This document shows positions 10,601-21,000 of a stretch of DNA of 64,000 nucleotides, piece after piece; positions within the stretch are counted from its first letter, which is position 1, and each line of letters opens with the position of its first letter. Made by a program: the position numbers and the translations under genes. The notes below the pieces were generated by a model, which did no database searches, had not been told where the DNA came from, and saw nothing but the letters and a program-made list of their open reading frames with translations. The stretch spans positions 1-64,000 of the forward strand of contig CANNCA010000009.1 of NCBI GenBank assembly GCA_947503005.1, given 5' to 3'. Origin of the DNA: an uncultured Flavobacteriaceae bacterium. GTDB taxonomy: Bacteria > Bacteroidota > Bacteroidia > Flavobacteriales > Flavobacteriaceae.

Positions 10601-13600
10601 CCAATTTCCATTATCGATAACAAAGGTTCTTACGTACCCTGGTAATCCTGTACCTGGACCGTTACCAATTTGATAGGCACCTACCGCGATTATGCTTCCA
10701 TCTGAACTGATACTTACGTCTCTGCCAAAAGTATCGTTAGGATTATCTCCATTCAAAATCTGTCCCAGTTGTATCCAACTACCATTTTGTAGTTCGTATA
10801 CCACCACGAGACCGGTTTGTGAATTAGCTCCGGAATAACCCACAACCAATCGGTTGCCTTCTGAATCAAAATCAACCTTTTGAATAAAGGATTCACCAGC
10901 TGAGGGTATCTCGGCTCCTAATGGTTGCCAGGTACCTGCATTAAATTGATACACCTGTACAGCACCTAAATTCTGACTTACTGCAAGTCGGTTACCAGCA
11001 TCATTCAAATCGATGCCACTCAAACCACGACCAAACAAGCCGCCGTTTACCGGACTACCCATTGGATTCCAGTTCGCACCGATTTTTTCCAAAACGGTGA
11101 CCGCACCTACATTACCAGAACCATTGACATTAGGGTTTACGTAAGCGATAATATTACCCAGGGCATTTATACTTACTCCTGCCCCCAACTGGTTTTCCGT
11201 GCCCCCTACAATTTCAGGTCCGACATTCAACCAACAATCGCCTGTACTCGATACCGTTACCGATTGCTCGCAAGACTCGGAAACGTTACCGGCCTCATCG
11301 GTAGCGGTCCAAGTAATAGTAGTAGTACCTACAAAATAAGTATCATTGAGCGCTCTACCATCGCTTCGTGTTCCTTCAAATACAAAGTTTGTGGACACAT
11401 TATCTGTGGCCGTGGGCTCGGTAATCGACACCAAAGTTGAACAACTCGTCGCTGCATCTGCGGTTATTGGCTGCGGACAGGTAATAACAGGAAGTTCCGA
11501 ATCAACCGATGAATCAATACAGAAGACAAAAGCTTGTTGTGTGCCGAATTGCCCGCCACTAAAGAGTACTACTCCATTTTTGGAGACCTTGTAACTCCCG
11601 TTACCCTGGCCGCAACAAATACCATCACCAAAAGAATCTTCAATGATGAATTGATAGGTGCCATCAGGAAAACCAGAGATTTGCTCCGTTACCGTTGTAT
11701 TGGATTCGGCACTCGTATAACTGGCCTCTGCAAGTTGAGCACTACCATCGGCGTTGATAATACGCCATGAAGTCTCTTCGGCGAAGCCATCGAAGGTAAT
11801 TTCTAATTCCAAATCACCCGACGCGCAGGGCGTATCACCGAACTCGGTAGTAAATTGCCAGACATCGCTAATTGCACCAAAAGCATTGATACCTGCCCAT
11901 GGATTTCCAGAAACATCCGAAAAATGACCTGAAGCGATATTGATATATAAACTCTTATTCGCTGGAAGTGGCTGTTGTGGTGTAATGGTCAAGGTCGAAA
12001 CGTTGCCATCATCCGTCAAAACTAAACCTCCATTCGCGATGCTTAAATCGGCTATTGTGGTAAAGCCTCCGCCTGAACTTGGTTCAAAGATATTTACGAA
12101 AAGATTATCATCTGTACTCTGTACAATTTGATTGAAGGTTACCGTAAATTCTTGGTTCAATGCGGCGCCATACCAACCGTTCGGAGGGGATAAGGTTGTA
12201 ATTATCGGAGTGTTTGAAGCACTACCTAAAAGCACGATGTCATTACCATCACCTCCTATATAACTAATTGTACCAGTAAAATCACCGAAATTGACATCAG
12301 CTCCCTCTATTAGATTATTGAAAGTCCCATTTACTGGATCAGAACCATCATTATCAATTAATATTATCTCGTCTCCCACCGAATTGGCATATCCGCCTAA
12401 CAAATTAAGGTTCGCTTCGTTTAATGTTACCGTACCTGTAACCACTAATCCATCGTGTTCAATTCCGGCATTGGTACCAATGACCTCTGCATTAAATGTT
12501 GATTCCGACAAAAGGCTTAAGTTGCCGGTACCAATCTTACCAAGATTGGTACCCGGTTGAACCGTGGTGTTATTTCTTATTGATACCGGTCCTTCAATGA
12601 CGGCATTACCATTTATAACACTTTCAAACGTTCCCATTTCGCCGAGCGTAAGTTTTATCAAGGCATTATTGAAATCAATTGAGCTATTGTTGAGATTTAG
12701 ACCCGCCAATTCTAAATTTGCATTGTCTGCTATAACTACATCAATATTATTGAAAATCAAGAACTGGCCAAAGCCCGGCAAATTTAAATTATTAGAAATT
12801 GTAGCCGAATTTGAGCCTTCTTCACCCAAGAAGAACAACCCAAGAAACTGGTTTGTCAAATCACTTAGCGCTATTTCTACTGTATTTGCATCTATTTGTT
12901 GAATAAAGCTTAATTGTGTAGAAATGGTATTGTTAGTTGATATTCTGACATTTGTACTGTTCATGGAGATATCAAACGCATCGTCTGAATCTCCCCCATT
13001 TACGTCTTTAAAAATAATTTGACCAGATGCCCCGAGAGTTATCTCGGTTTCAGTTGGGTCGCTGTTGTTCAATAGAACGACGTCATTGCCATCACCACCA
13101 ACATAGCTAATCGTACCTACAAAATCGTCATTTATAATAGCACCCTCAGCTAGTCCTTGGAAAGTTCCTACTACCGGATCTGAACCATCATTTTGAATTA
13201 TAATGAGTTCATTAGCAGCATTGCTTGAAAAATCTCCGTTTAAATCGAGTAACACATCGTTTTCGATGGTAACGGTACCTGTTACATTGATCTGGTCGTG
13301 TTTTATTCCCAGCGCCGTTTCATCATACTCAACCTCATAAGCTGATTCCGCACCCAGTATCAAATTTCCCGAATTCAAGATACCAGGACTTGCCCCTGGA
13401 GCCAATGTGGAGAACATCTGCATATTCAAGATACCTGAAATGGTGCCTGTACCCACAATACCAGAGTCTTCGAAGAAGTTAGCGGCGGTGGTTATGGTTG
13501 TAGTGAGGTTGCTTGTATCAAAGTCAGCGGCATAAACATTAAGCGCGTTTAATTGTAAATTTCCCGTTCCCGTGATGAAAATGTCAGCGTCACGTACGGT

Positions 13601-14752
13601 CAAATCATTGCCTGCGCCGGTTAGATTCAAAGCTGAATCAAGGTGTAGCGTATCTATACCATCTCCGCCATCTATCTCGATGCCATTGGTAATGTTCGCC
13701 AAGGGTACCTCAACGGTATTCGCGTCAATCTGTTGGGTACCATTACCAGAAATAGAAAGGGAACTATTGTTTTGAATCCGAAGATTTTGACCGCTGACCG
13801 ATAGTACAAATTCATCGTCGGATGTTCCTCCGTTCGTGTCGGTAATTTTCAGCTGACCATTACCATCTAAAATGATTTCGGTTTCACTTGGACCATTATT
13901 ATCCGTAGCTAACACCCATCCCATATCTGCCATTTGCCCTCTGGTTATATCACCGACATTATGCTGCGCACTCCCGTTAAAGGTGGCCGGTGTCATTAAA
14001 CTGTTATCGGTGCCTAAATACGTGGTGAAATTCCAATGAGATATGCTGCTACCAAGCGTAAAATTATTCGCCGAAATCTGGGGTCGATTACCGCCTAAGG
14101 CAGCTTTGGCATTCGTGCCATCCATAAATACTTGACCACCGGTTAATGCATCACCTAACTGCACCGTGTTCTCAGGTATATCTAAAAGTCTATTGCCGCT
14201 AGCATCTACTAAGAAGGTATCATATATATAGGGTAAAACCCCGGCAAATTCGCCCTCACCTGCAGCATTTACCCTGGCTTCAGAGAAAAAACCTAAAGCG
14301 TGGCAAGCCTCATGCAGTACAACACTGACCAAATCAAACTGATTTGCGGGCGGATTTCCATCTGTACCATAATAAAAATTAGTGGTACTATTAAGATTCA
14401 TTATTATCTCAGGAGCAGTGCCGTTCAAGTCAGTTTGAGCAAACTCGTTTGCCAATGCCATCGGGTACTTCACATTTGGGTCGGGAGCTCCTTGAAAACC
14501 AAATTGAAAATTTTCTGTTTGCGCATTTCCTGCGGTAAAAAAGCCGAGATTAACATAGTTCACCTGAACCACAATGGGCACGGATGACACTATTTCTGTT
14601 GACCAAATATCGAAGGCAAATTCAACAGCGTTCATCAAAGCAGGGTTGCCCTGAGCCGCCGCGTCATATTCAAAAACAAATTGCGTTGTTTGCGCAGTTG
14701 ACATTTGAAAACAAAATAAAACGGATAATAGAAATAGTAGTGGTTTCCCCAT
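4667..14752 (-). CDS. Giant T9SS-secreted adhesin with N-terminal leishmanolysin-like metallopeptidase
   Basis: This 3361-residue protein has a signal peptide ending MSTAQ. Residues about 22-280 look like a zinc peptidase: HEACHALGF at 147-155, a third His in ISHW (His239) and a Met-turn LMTP (Met253). That is the ligand order of leishmanolysin (M8). Three copies of a module starting GNGQL(K/I)I.D.NGG follow (about 294, 567, 1540), with an Ig-like Big_5 domain (850-970), a HYR domain (about 1080-1170) and a seven-repeat WxxxG propeller (1174-1525). Next are PKD (about 1815), BspA 26-residue repeats (1897-2217), further HYR domains, DUF5018 (about 2507-2597), an unnamed 115-residue module (2680-2785), MopE repeats, two DNRLRE domains and a type A T9SS sorting domain (3277-3361, LWPNPA ... 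KKMLIER). The last ~670 residues are encoded by GC-rich DNA (63-68% in sampled lines). Protease activity is inferred from motifs. Confidence 0.9.
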   Translation of the reverse strand: MGKPLLFLLSVLFCFQMSTAQTTQFVFEYDAAAQGNPALMNAVEFAFDIWSTEIVSSVPIVVQVNYVNLGFFTAGNAQTENFQFGFQGAPDPNVKYPMALANEFAQTDLNGTAPEIIMNLNSTTNFYYGTDGNPPANQFDLVSVVLHEACHALGFFSEARVNAAGEGEFAGVLPYIYDTFLVDASGNRLLDIPENTVQLGDALTGGQVFMDGTNAKAALGGNRPQISANNFTLGSSISHWNFTTYLGTDNSLMTPATFNGSAQHNVGDITRGQMADMGWVLATDNNGPSETEIILDGNGQLKITDTNGGTSDDEFVLSVSGQNLRIQNNSSLSISGNGTQQIDANTVEVPLANITNGIEIDGGDGIDTLHLDSALNLTGAGNDLTVRDADIFITGTGNLQLNALNVYAADFDTSNLTTTITTAANFFEDSGIVGTGTISGILNMQMFSTLAPGASPGILNSGNLILGAESAYEVEYDETALGIKHDQINVTGTVTIENDVLLDLNGDFSSNAANELIIIQNDGSDPVVGTFQGLAEGAIINDDFVGTISYVGGDGNDVVLLNNSDPTETEITLGASGQIIFKDVNGGDSDDAFDISMNSTNVRISTNNTISTQLSFIQQIDANTVEIALSDLTNQFLGLFFLGEEGSNSATISNNLNLPGFGQFLIFNNIDVVIADNANLELAGLNLNNSSIDFNNALIKLTLGEMGTFESVINGNAVIEGPVSIRNNTTVQPGTNLGKIGTGNLSLLSESTFNAEVIGTNAGIEHDGLVVTGTVTLNEANLNLLGGYANSVGDEIILIDNDGSDPVNGTFNNLIEGADVNFGDFTGTISYIGGDGNDIVLLGSASNTPIITTLSPPNGWYGAALNQEFTVTFNQIVQSTDDNLFVNIFEPSSGGGFTTIADLSIANGGLVLTDDGNVSTLTITPQQPLPANKSLYINIASGHFSDVSGNPWAGINAFGAISDVWQFTTEFGDTPCASGDLELEITFDGFAEETSWRIINADGSAQLAEASYTSAESNTTVTEQISGFPDGTYQFIIEDSFGDGICCGQGNGSYKVSKNGVVLFSGGQFGTQQAFVFCIDSSVDSELPVITCPQPITADAATSCSTLVSITEPTATDNVSTNFVFEGTRSDGRALNDTYFVGTTTITWTATDEAGNVSESCEQSVTVSSTGDCWLNVGPEIVGGTENQLGAGVSINALGNIIAYVNPNVNGSGNVGAVTVLEKIGANWNPMGSPVNGGLFGRGLSGIDLNDAGNRLAVSQNLGAVQVYQFNAGTWQPLGAEIPSAGESFIQKVDFDSEGNRLVVGYSGANSQTGLVVVYELQNGSWIQLGQILNGDNPNDTFGRDVSISSDGSIIAVGAYQIGNGPGTGLPGYVRTFVIDNGNWSQLGNDIVGDANSDFFGVGVSLNDTGNRLVIGANAGRYAKVFQFANGDWTQMGNNLSVFPNEQPGYQVDINGIGDVVLIGNFIQPGRVYQWVNNTWQQVGQPIYAGVGQDVAMNKVGNVLVMGTPDFMGQSGKVAIFEYAGELVVPDPIETLVTLNGNGQLIISDANGGDSDDAFEISTNGNNLRITNVTNTISSGVTGSVQINENTVEIPLPATPNGIFFNGEGGNNTITLGPNLDLSRVGAILVLNDLETTIAENANIQVAGLNVNNGFFDTNDASIAITFGEAGFFNSILKGEGNIQGPVVLRGTSTIVPGTSPGVLNTGNLVFESESVFDAEVNGATPGTEHDQIIVTGSVTINGATLNLLGGYSNGDGDEIVLIDNDGTDAIIGSFEALAEGEEVVFGDFTGTISYVGGDGNDLALIGEQGLIPGAFVTTWQTTTANESITIPTTGSGYNYTIDWGDGTVEVSQTGDASHTYTSIGIHTISISGDFPRIYFNNVGDKEKIVTIEQWGAIKWTNMSSAFYGCVNLDVTANDTPDLSMTTTMSSMFRDCSSLIGTAEFNSWDISSITEMAWMFQNAILFNQNIGNWDTDNVVGMFATFSNALLFNQNIDKWNVSNVNQMALLFGGAREFNQDLDTWDVSSVTSMRAMFAGATSFNKDIGSWEVSSVVNMSSMFNGASAFDQSIGDWNVSNVTDMSVMFANATDFNQDLRDWDVSKVTNMRTMFSNAVSFNQDIGEWNVNKVTNMSFMFSDAIAFDQNLGSWDISGIESLSTSNTSMASMLRNVGLSQSNYDSTLIGWNTLEPNETQIPQNITFDGGNSQYCISETARQNLIDNFGWSITDGDLNCPIDDVPPSITCPEDIVMSNEVGLCEASFPITPAMATDNISEPENITIDFVRSDGELLTLTDPFPVGETTITWTATDEAGNVSDSCDQLITVNDEEAPIASAQNITIALDANGIALLDPQQLDNPLSPSTDNCSLMEDLIYTASKTEFDCSDMGGPVLVFFMVTDEAGNESLAVTAEVSVVDEIAPTLTCSEPIVQTSLSGQPLEIEITPPSVVDNCDGQITLSGIATFPDTSTMELTLNPQNYSFPLETTLIEWTATDSSGNVDTCQQTVTVNFMPNSGSNITAFTIEDQVGATTISGTDIQVVMSLGTNLRALSPMITASEFAMVNPASGDQVDFSEGSVPYTVTAQNGQNQTVYNVSVTIELDTTPPVIVCPADVTIAAGDPTDPSNTGTASATDEGGIEEVTFVDALDGQIITRTWTATDLTGNSASCVQTITIEEAPTVLSVLSFNLIDAENDVVIGPLTDGATIDVSSFLSMNLNIDALTTGDVESVNMVLSGTQSHTMTENFAPFALFGNNGTDFNPNMFALGPYTLTATPYSADALGGTMGTPVTINFSFVEAPVDNDGDGFFSDVDCDDNDPTVYPGAPELCDGKDNDCNDIVDDGLMTDTFYVDSDGDGFGDPDGATQLCAIQPGFVANNLDCNDNDPNVNPDATEVCDGIDNNCDGLIDDQDPTVTCDAMSGPADLVEATYLMGASNPSPLGPILRVEQGNRETYLKFDLSSFSGPVTEATLQMEVASDPGNGTLEVFLGSGSNWTETGLNGANRPSTVGSALATLTGTHSVGQTKTWNLNVAQLTSGGPLTLIVKHSNGNDVAFASDETAQAPRLTITAGSIVPVDNDGDGFDNDVDCDDNDPTVFPGAPELCDGKDNDCDGLVDGDDPGTDCDVVELPADLIDATYLQGAANPSPTGPILRVEQGNRVTYLKFDMGSIDAPIIQAQLKMQVASDPGNGTLEVFLGSGSNWTENGLNGSNKPTEVGGALATITGTHSVGQTKTWDLNVAQLPSGGLVTLIVKHSNGNDVAFASDETAQAPQLILTTAGSGLPPNGNELNLWPNPARSAVDIGFKVPEKMSAIFVYDMTGKLLQAVPASEVSKVGEYKMDVAGLPSGVYLVRTFDVNGVPHEKKMLIER
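4940..6010 (-). repeat. Two tandem DNRLRE/CBM96-like domains with MopE linker (copies 3 and 4)
   Basis: Copies lie at about 5560-6010 and 4940-5390, joined by an acidic MopE linker with CDGKDNDCDGLVDG. The two copies are nearly identical over long stretches, including the KHSNGNDVAFASDE block. They sit inside the GC-rich part of the gene. Copy 3 shares the unusual reading ATYLMGASNPSPLGPILR with copy 1 in the neighbouring gene, whereas other copies read ATYLQG. Confidence 0.75.
8100..9065 (-). repeat. BspA-type 26-residue surface repeat array
   Basis: About ten tandem units of roughly 25 residues (75 bases) follow the pattern F(N/D)Q(D/N)(I/L)..W(D/N)VS.VT.M..MF..A. The array is preceded by a PKD-like WGDGT domain and closed by the cap GGNSQYCISETARQ. 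This is the DUF285 / bacterial surface protein 26-residue repeat family. Confidence 0.85.
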
Positions 14753-14812
14753 GATGGTTTGGTTTAATGGTTAAAAAATAGTAGGTCTTGAAAATCACGG
14801 GGCAGTGAGAAT

Positions 14813-14820
14813 CAAAAATA
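14813..14820 (-). promoter_or_regulatory. Bacteroidetes -7 box for the 3361-residue gene
   Basis: The minus strand reads TATTTTTG, an exact match to TAnnTTTG, 60 bases before the ATG. No clear -33 TTG is found at normal spacing; that region is occupied by a perfect inverted repeat at 14843-14860. Confidence 0.45.
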
Positions 14821-14842
14821 ACCGAACATTAAAACTAAACCT

Positions 14843-14867
14843 ATACCCACCAATGGGTATTTTTTTA
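14843..14867 (+). terminator. Orphan plus-strand terminator-like hairpin
   Basis: ATACCCA, a 4-base loop and TGGGTAT form a 7-bp perfect stem followed by seven T on the plus strand. No plus-strand gene precedes it, so it may end an antisense transcript or act as a minus-strand operator or leader element. Confidence 0.4.
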
Positions 14868-14940
14868 CCATTTAACACAAAAACTAGGCATTTCAACGAT
14901 TTTCCGCTATACGTACCACTAATCTTGAGTGGGTAAACAA

Positions 14941-14966
14941 AAAACCCGAGACAAAAGCCTCGGGGT
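14941..14966 (-). terminator. Rho-independent terminator after the 3132-residue gene
   Basis: Stem CCCGAG (14945-14950) pairs with CTCGGG (14959-14964). On the minus strand it is followed by TTTTTTGTTT. It lies about 65 bases beyond the stop of the gene ending at 15029. Confidence 0.75.
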
Positions 14967-15028
14967 ATTTTTTTAATCAAGAACCACTTTTTCTTGCCGT
15001 CAACTTTGACAACCCTGTCACGATGGGT

Positions 15029-18000
15029 TTATTTTTTGATAAGCATTTGCTTTTGATATGCATTGCCTTTTTCGTCAAAAGATTTGACGTAATAGGTTCC
15101 CGTGGGCAGTGATTGTACATCCAGAACATAAGAACTGTCATTTTCTATGGCCGTACCCTCGTAAGAACCAACCATACGACCAAGCACATCATAGACATAA
15201 ACCTTAACTAACTCACCAGGTTCTTTTAGTGTTATGTTCGTTTCATAAGAAGCAGGGTTAGGCGATAGACTAAGGGTGTTCGCACTCTTATTCGATAATC
15301 CAGAACCTCCAGATATGATTGTCAATTGTGGTGCCTGATTCGTCTCGTCCGAGGCGAAGGCCACATCGTTGCCATTGCTGTGTTTTACAATAAGGGTTAT
15401 CTCACCTCCACCTATTAGATTGCTGACATCAAGATTCCAAGTCTTGGTCTGACCAAGACCGTGTGTACCTGAAACAGAAGCAATCGCAGCACCTACAACG
15501 GAAGGTTTGTTGCCACCATTGAGACCGGTTTCAGACCAGTTCGAATCGCTAGCGAGGAATACTTCCAAGGTACCGTTACCAGGGTCACTGGCCACCTGCA
15601 TGGTCAATTGTGCATTGGTAATCGCGCCACTGAAAGAACTCAAATCGAATTTCAGATAAGTTTCCCTGTTCCCCTCCTCAGTGCGTAAAATAGGACCGGT
15701 TGGTTCGGGGTTTCCAAAACCTTGTAAATAAGTCGCATCGATTAAATCGGCGACACCTTCCATCGGAATGTTGCAATTCTCGGCTTTGCCTTCATCGGTT
15801 ATCGTCCATCCAAAATCATCGATTAGTTTTTGACGGGCTGCTTCGCCAAGGCAGTATTGATTCGTAAGGGCACCAAATTGAACCCCACTTTGGAGTTCTG
15901 TTAATTCGCTCCACGAAGTTAATATCGTATCATAGTTTTCATTCGATAGCCCTGAATAGTTAAACATATTCGTCATTATCTTTGCTGAGGTAATTCTCCA
16001 TGAGCTTAAATCTTGATTGAAAGATCCTATCTGGAACATTTCCGTCATGTTTTCCACGTTCGATACGTCCCAATTTGAAATGTCTTGATTGAAAGACGAG
16101 CGCTCAAACATTTCCTCCATATTTGTTACTTTACTTGTATTCCATGAACCAATATCACGGTTAAAGATAGTAGAGGCAAACATTTCTTCCATATTTGTTA
16201 CCCTAGATGTTTCCCATTGGTCAATATTTTGATTAAAAATTTCCGCACTAGAAAACATATATGAAATATCAACAAATGAAGAGGTATCCCAATTATTCAT
16301 GGAATTATTTCCAGTTAAGGAATGACAGTCCGAAAACATAAAACTTGCGTTGCTAACATTTTTTAAGTTAGGTATATCAGTTGCATGAACATCTAAATTT
16401 GTACAACTTGTAAACGCATATGCCATCGACCCCCAAACATTACTACCCCATTGATCAATAGAGATAATTTTTTTACTATCCGAATCTAAATTTGGAGCAT
16501 TTGGAATCCCAAAAACTCCAAAAACTATTCTTGGAAAAAGACCCGAAATTGAAACTGTATAAATTCCTGGATTTGCATAATTATGAGTAATATCACCACT
16601 AACTCCGGCATTTGATGTGCCATCGCCCCAATCTACCGTGTAATTATATATTTCTCCTGGAAAGGTTGGAATCGTAATCTGGTTATCTTCTGAAACACCT
16701 AGGTTATCCGTTTTCCAAGTGGTTATAAATGGTCGTTGAACTTCTGGTTCATTTATAGAGGTTATCAACAACTGTGGCGCTTTCAAAGTTTCATCTGAGG
16801 CAAAAGCAACATCATTACCATTACTGTGTTTGATAATCAAGGTTATCTTGTCGCCACCTACAATATTACTAACGTCAAGGTTCCATGTCTTCGTCTGACC
16901 TAGGCTGTGTGTACCAGAAACATTGGCTAAAGGACTACCGACCGCTGATGGTTTGTTGCCACCATTTAGGCCCGTTTCAGTCCAGTCGGAATCGCTCCCT
17001 AAAAAGACTTCCAAGTCACCGTTACCTGGATCACTTGCTACCTGCATTTGCAAAGTGGCCTCTGTAATCGGTCCGCTGAAAGAGCTCATATCGAATTTCA
17101 AATACGTTTCCCTATTCCCTTCCTCGACCCGTAAAATAGGACCTGTTGGACTTGGGTTTCCGAAACCTTGCAAGTATGTGGCATCAACTAAGTCGGCTAT
17201 ACCTTCAACTACAATATCACAACTATCTGCTTTACCCCCATCGGTAATCGTCCAACCGAAATCATCGATTAGTTTTTGGCGGGCTTCTTCGGCTAGGCAG
17301 TATTGGCTGTTGCCCCCATCAAAAGTGACTCCGTTTTGGAGTTCTTGGGTACTCCAACCTTTTAGGAGCTTATCATAATTTGCCTCAGAAAGCGCTGCTC
17401 CAGTGAACATGTCTGTCATAATTGTGACATTTGTAACATTCCAGTTACCAATATCTTGATCAAACGAATTTGCATCTCTAAACATGGCAAAAAAGCTATT
17501 AACATTTTGAAAATTCCAATTTGATATATCTTGGTTAAAAGCTGTGTTTCCGGCAAACATCCCATACATTCCTGTAGCCTGAGAAACGTCCCAACTACCA
17601 ATATCTTGATTAAAAGGTGATTTTTGAAACATGCCAGAAAATTCACGAACCTTAGAAACATCCCAATTACCGATATCTTGATTAAAGGAAGATTCATTAA
17701 AAACAAATCCCATATCAGTCACATTACTTACATTCCATGATTCGATGGGTTGATTAAAACCTGTATTGGAAAACATATTACTTATATTAGTGACATTACT
17801 TAAATCCCATTGGGCGAATGAACTATTACCTTTTAAATTGGTACATCCCCAAAACATACTTCGCAGAGAAGTTACATTCGACAAATCTGGGATGTCAGTA
17901 GCCAAAACATCAAGATTAGTGCAACCTTTAAAAGCCAACTCCATGGTTGACCATTTAGATGACCCCCATTGATCGACTGATAGCAACCTCTCACGAGAAG

Positions 18001-21000
18001 AAAAACTATTCAAAAAAATCGCTGGATATTGACCTGTTATACTTACTGTATATGTTCCTGGTATTGCATAAGTATGCTTAATTAAACCTGTCACTCCTGA
18101 ATCAATATTACCATCACCCCAATTTACAGTATAGTTGTATGTTTCGAGAGTAGCCGTCCCAATCATTATCTCATTTTCGTTTGTGCCAGGGTTATCTGTT
18201 TTCCATGTGGTGATAAATGCGTCAGGATTTGTACAATCGCTACTCTTTCCCCCATCGGCAATCGTCCACCCAAAATCATCGATTAGTTTTTGACGGGCTT
18301 CTTCGCCAAGGCAATATTGGCTGTTTCCACCGTCGAAGGTTACGCCGTTTTGTAGTTGTTGGGTGCTCCAGCCATTTAACATAGCATCATAGTTTTCTGT
18401 CTTCAAGGTAACGCCGAGTAGTATCTCATTAAAATCGGTTACAGCTCCTATCTGCCAAGCGTCAAGATTTTGATCAAAACTTGTTGCAAACTCGAATAAC
18501 CCATCCATGATTTGAACATTTGAAACATCCCAATTACCAATATCTTGATTAAAAGCGTAGGTATAAGACAGCATACGACTCATATTTGTAACATTTCCTA
18601 CATCCCATGAGCTAATATCTTGATTGAAAGTAATTGCCGACCGCAACATACCTTGCATATTTTCAACCTTAGCAACATCCCATCCTCCTATATCTTGATT
18701 GAAAGAACTAGCACCGCCCAACATCCCAGCCATCTGAGATACGTTGCTTACATCCCAACCACCAATATCTACATTGAATTGAGACGCACCGATAAAAGTG
18801 GATGCCATTTCTGTTATTGTGCTTGTTTCCCATTGTTCCATTGAGCTATTAGCGACAAGTGAAGTACATCCAGCAAACATGTTCGTCAAGCTGGTCACAC
18901 CTGAAAAATCGGGAACATCTTCAGCTACAAGATTAAGATTGGGACAGTACCAAAATGAAGACAACATCGAAGACCATTCTAAATCACCCCATTGGTTTAT
19001 TAAAATTATTTTTTCGTTGTCTCCGCCACTCCCAAAATCAATATGAGGAAAATTACCATTAATTCTAATTTCATAGGTCCCCGGCTCATCATACGTATGT
19101 GTAATGTTTCCGTTCACACCTTCATCAATATTGCCATCACCCCAATCAACTATGTAATCATAACTATAACCTAAATAACTTGCAGATGTGGGAATCGTAA
19201 TCTCATTATCGTTGGAAATACCAGGGTTATCGGTTTTCCAAGTGGTGATAAATGGCCTTTTTTCAGGAGCGCATTCTTCGGCTTGACCCCCGTCAGTAAT
19301 CGTCCAACCAAAATCATCTATTAGTTTTTGGCGGGCTTCTTCGCCGAGGCAGTATTGGCTGTTGCCACCATGAAAAGTTACTCCGTTTTGGAGTTGTTGG
19401 GTGCTCCAGCCTTCTAGCAGTGAATCGTAGTTCTCTATTGAAAGAGTAACATCTTCGAACATATCGGTCATGTCGGTCACATTGCCAACATTCCAATTAC
19501 CTAAATCTTGATTAAAAGAATTTGCGGATTTAAACATCCAAAACATGTTGTTGACATTTGAAACATTCCATCTGGAAATATTCTGGTTAAAAGAGGAAGC
19601 TTGTTCAAACATTTCTGCCATCATTGTTACATTTCCAGTATCCCAATTTCCGATATCCTGATTGAAACTGGAATTTTGTCGGAACATTCCTCCCATACTT
19701 GTCACGTTGCCCACATCCCATCCACTAATATCTTCGTTGAAGTCGGTAAGACCAAACATATTAGCCATACTAGTCACTTTAGCAACATTCCAATCACTTA
19801 TATCTTGATTGAAAGAGGAATCATAAAATAGGTGTTCCATATTTGTAACTTGCTCTACATTCCAACCACCTATGTCTCGGTTAAAGACAGAAAAAGCAAA
19901 CATACCATCCATCCTCACTACGTTACCAACATCCCAATTACTGATATCTTGGTTAAAAGCGCTGCATGAGTTAAACATAGACCACATATGGGTGACATTG
20001 CTAACATCCCAATTGTTTATAGCATCATTAAAAACCAATGATTGACAGCCTCTAAACATATGACCTAAAAAATTGACCTCAGATAAATCGGGTGTGTCTA
20101 AAGCTATAACGTCAAGATTGGTACAACCATCAAAAGCTCCACTCAAATTTGACCATTTCTGAGATCCCCATTGATTTACCTTGAACAATTTCAAATTATC
20201 TTTTTGTTCGCCATTGATTATTCCAAAACTTATTGCCGGAAATTTACCTGAAATTGATATTTCATAAATTCCTGGAGTATCGTAGGTATGCGTAATATCG
20301 CCAGTTACCCCAGTATCTAAAGTACCATCTCCCCACGCTACCGTAAAATCATATGGGCCGACCAAATTACTTCTCGAAGTATGAATGGTTATCTGATTAT
20401 CCTCTGAAACTCCTGGATTATCCGTTATCCAAGTAGTGATGAAAGGTAGTTGTTCTACAACGTCACAATCTTCAGCTTTACCACCATCCGTTATTACCCA
20501 GCCGAAATCATCGATAAGTTTTTGGCGGGCTTCTTCGCCAAGGCAGTACTGGCTGTTGCCACCGTCGAAGGCTACGCCGTTTTGTAGTTGTTGGGTAGAC
20601 CATCCATTCAAAAGAGCATCATAGTTAGCCGTAGAAAGTCCTGCATTAGCGAACATTTCTTCCATATCGTTAACAGTTGAAATATTCCAATCGCTTAAAT
20701 CTTGGTCAAAGGCGATGGCCTCCTTGAACATATCGTTCATTCTTTGTACGTTACCCACATTCCAAGATGATAAATCTTGATTGAATGTCTTCGCCAACAA
20801 GAACATACCGCCCATATACTCTGTATTCGAAAGATCCCAATTTCCGATGTCTTTATTAAAAGAACCGGCCCTTAGAAACATTTGTGATAGATTTTTGGCG
20901 CTACTTAAGTCCCAAGCTCCTATATCTTGGTTAAAGGCTTCGGCACTGGCGAACATATTGATCATGCTTTCCACTTTACCTACGTCCCATGTCCCGATAT

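Larger units (their letters stand above)
14753..15028. other. Intergenic region between two giant surface-protein genes
   Basis: 276 bases without a credible gene. It contains a minus-strand terminator for the upstream gene (14941-14966), a perfect hairpin followed by seven T on the plus strand (14843-14867), and a -7-like box for the 3361-residue gene (14813-14820). Confidence 0.6.

Noticed and set aside
14795-14980. 61-codon minus-strand frame between giant genes
   Set aside because: It spans the terminator and the -7 box of the downstream gene and shows no family signal.
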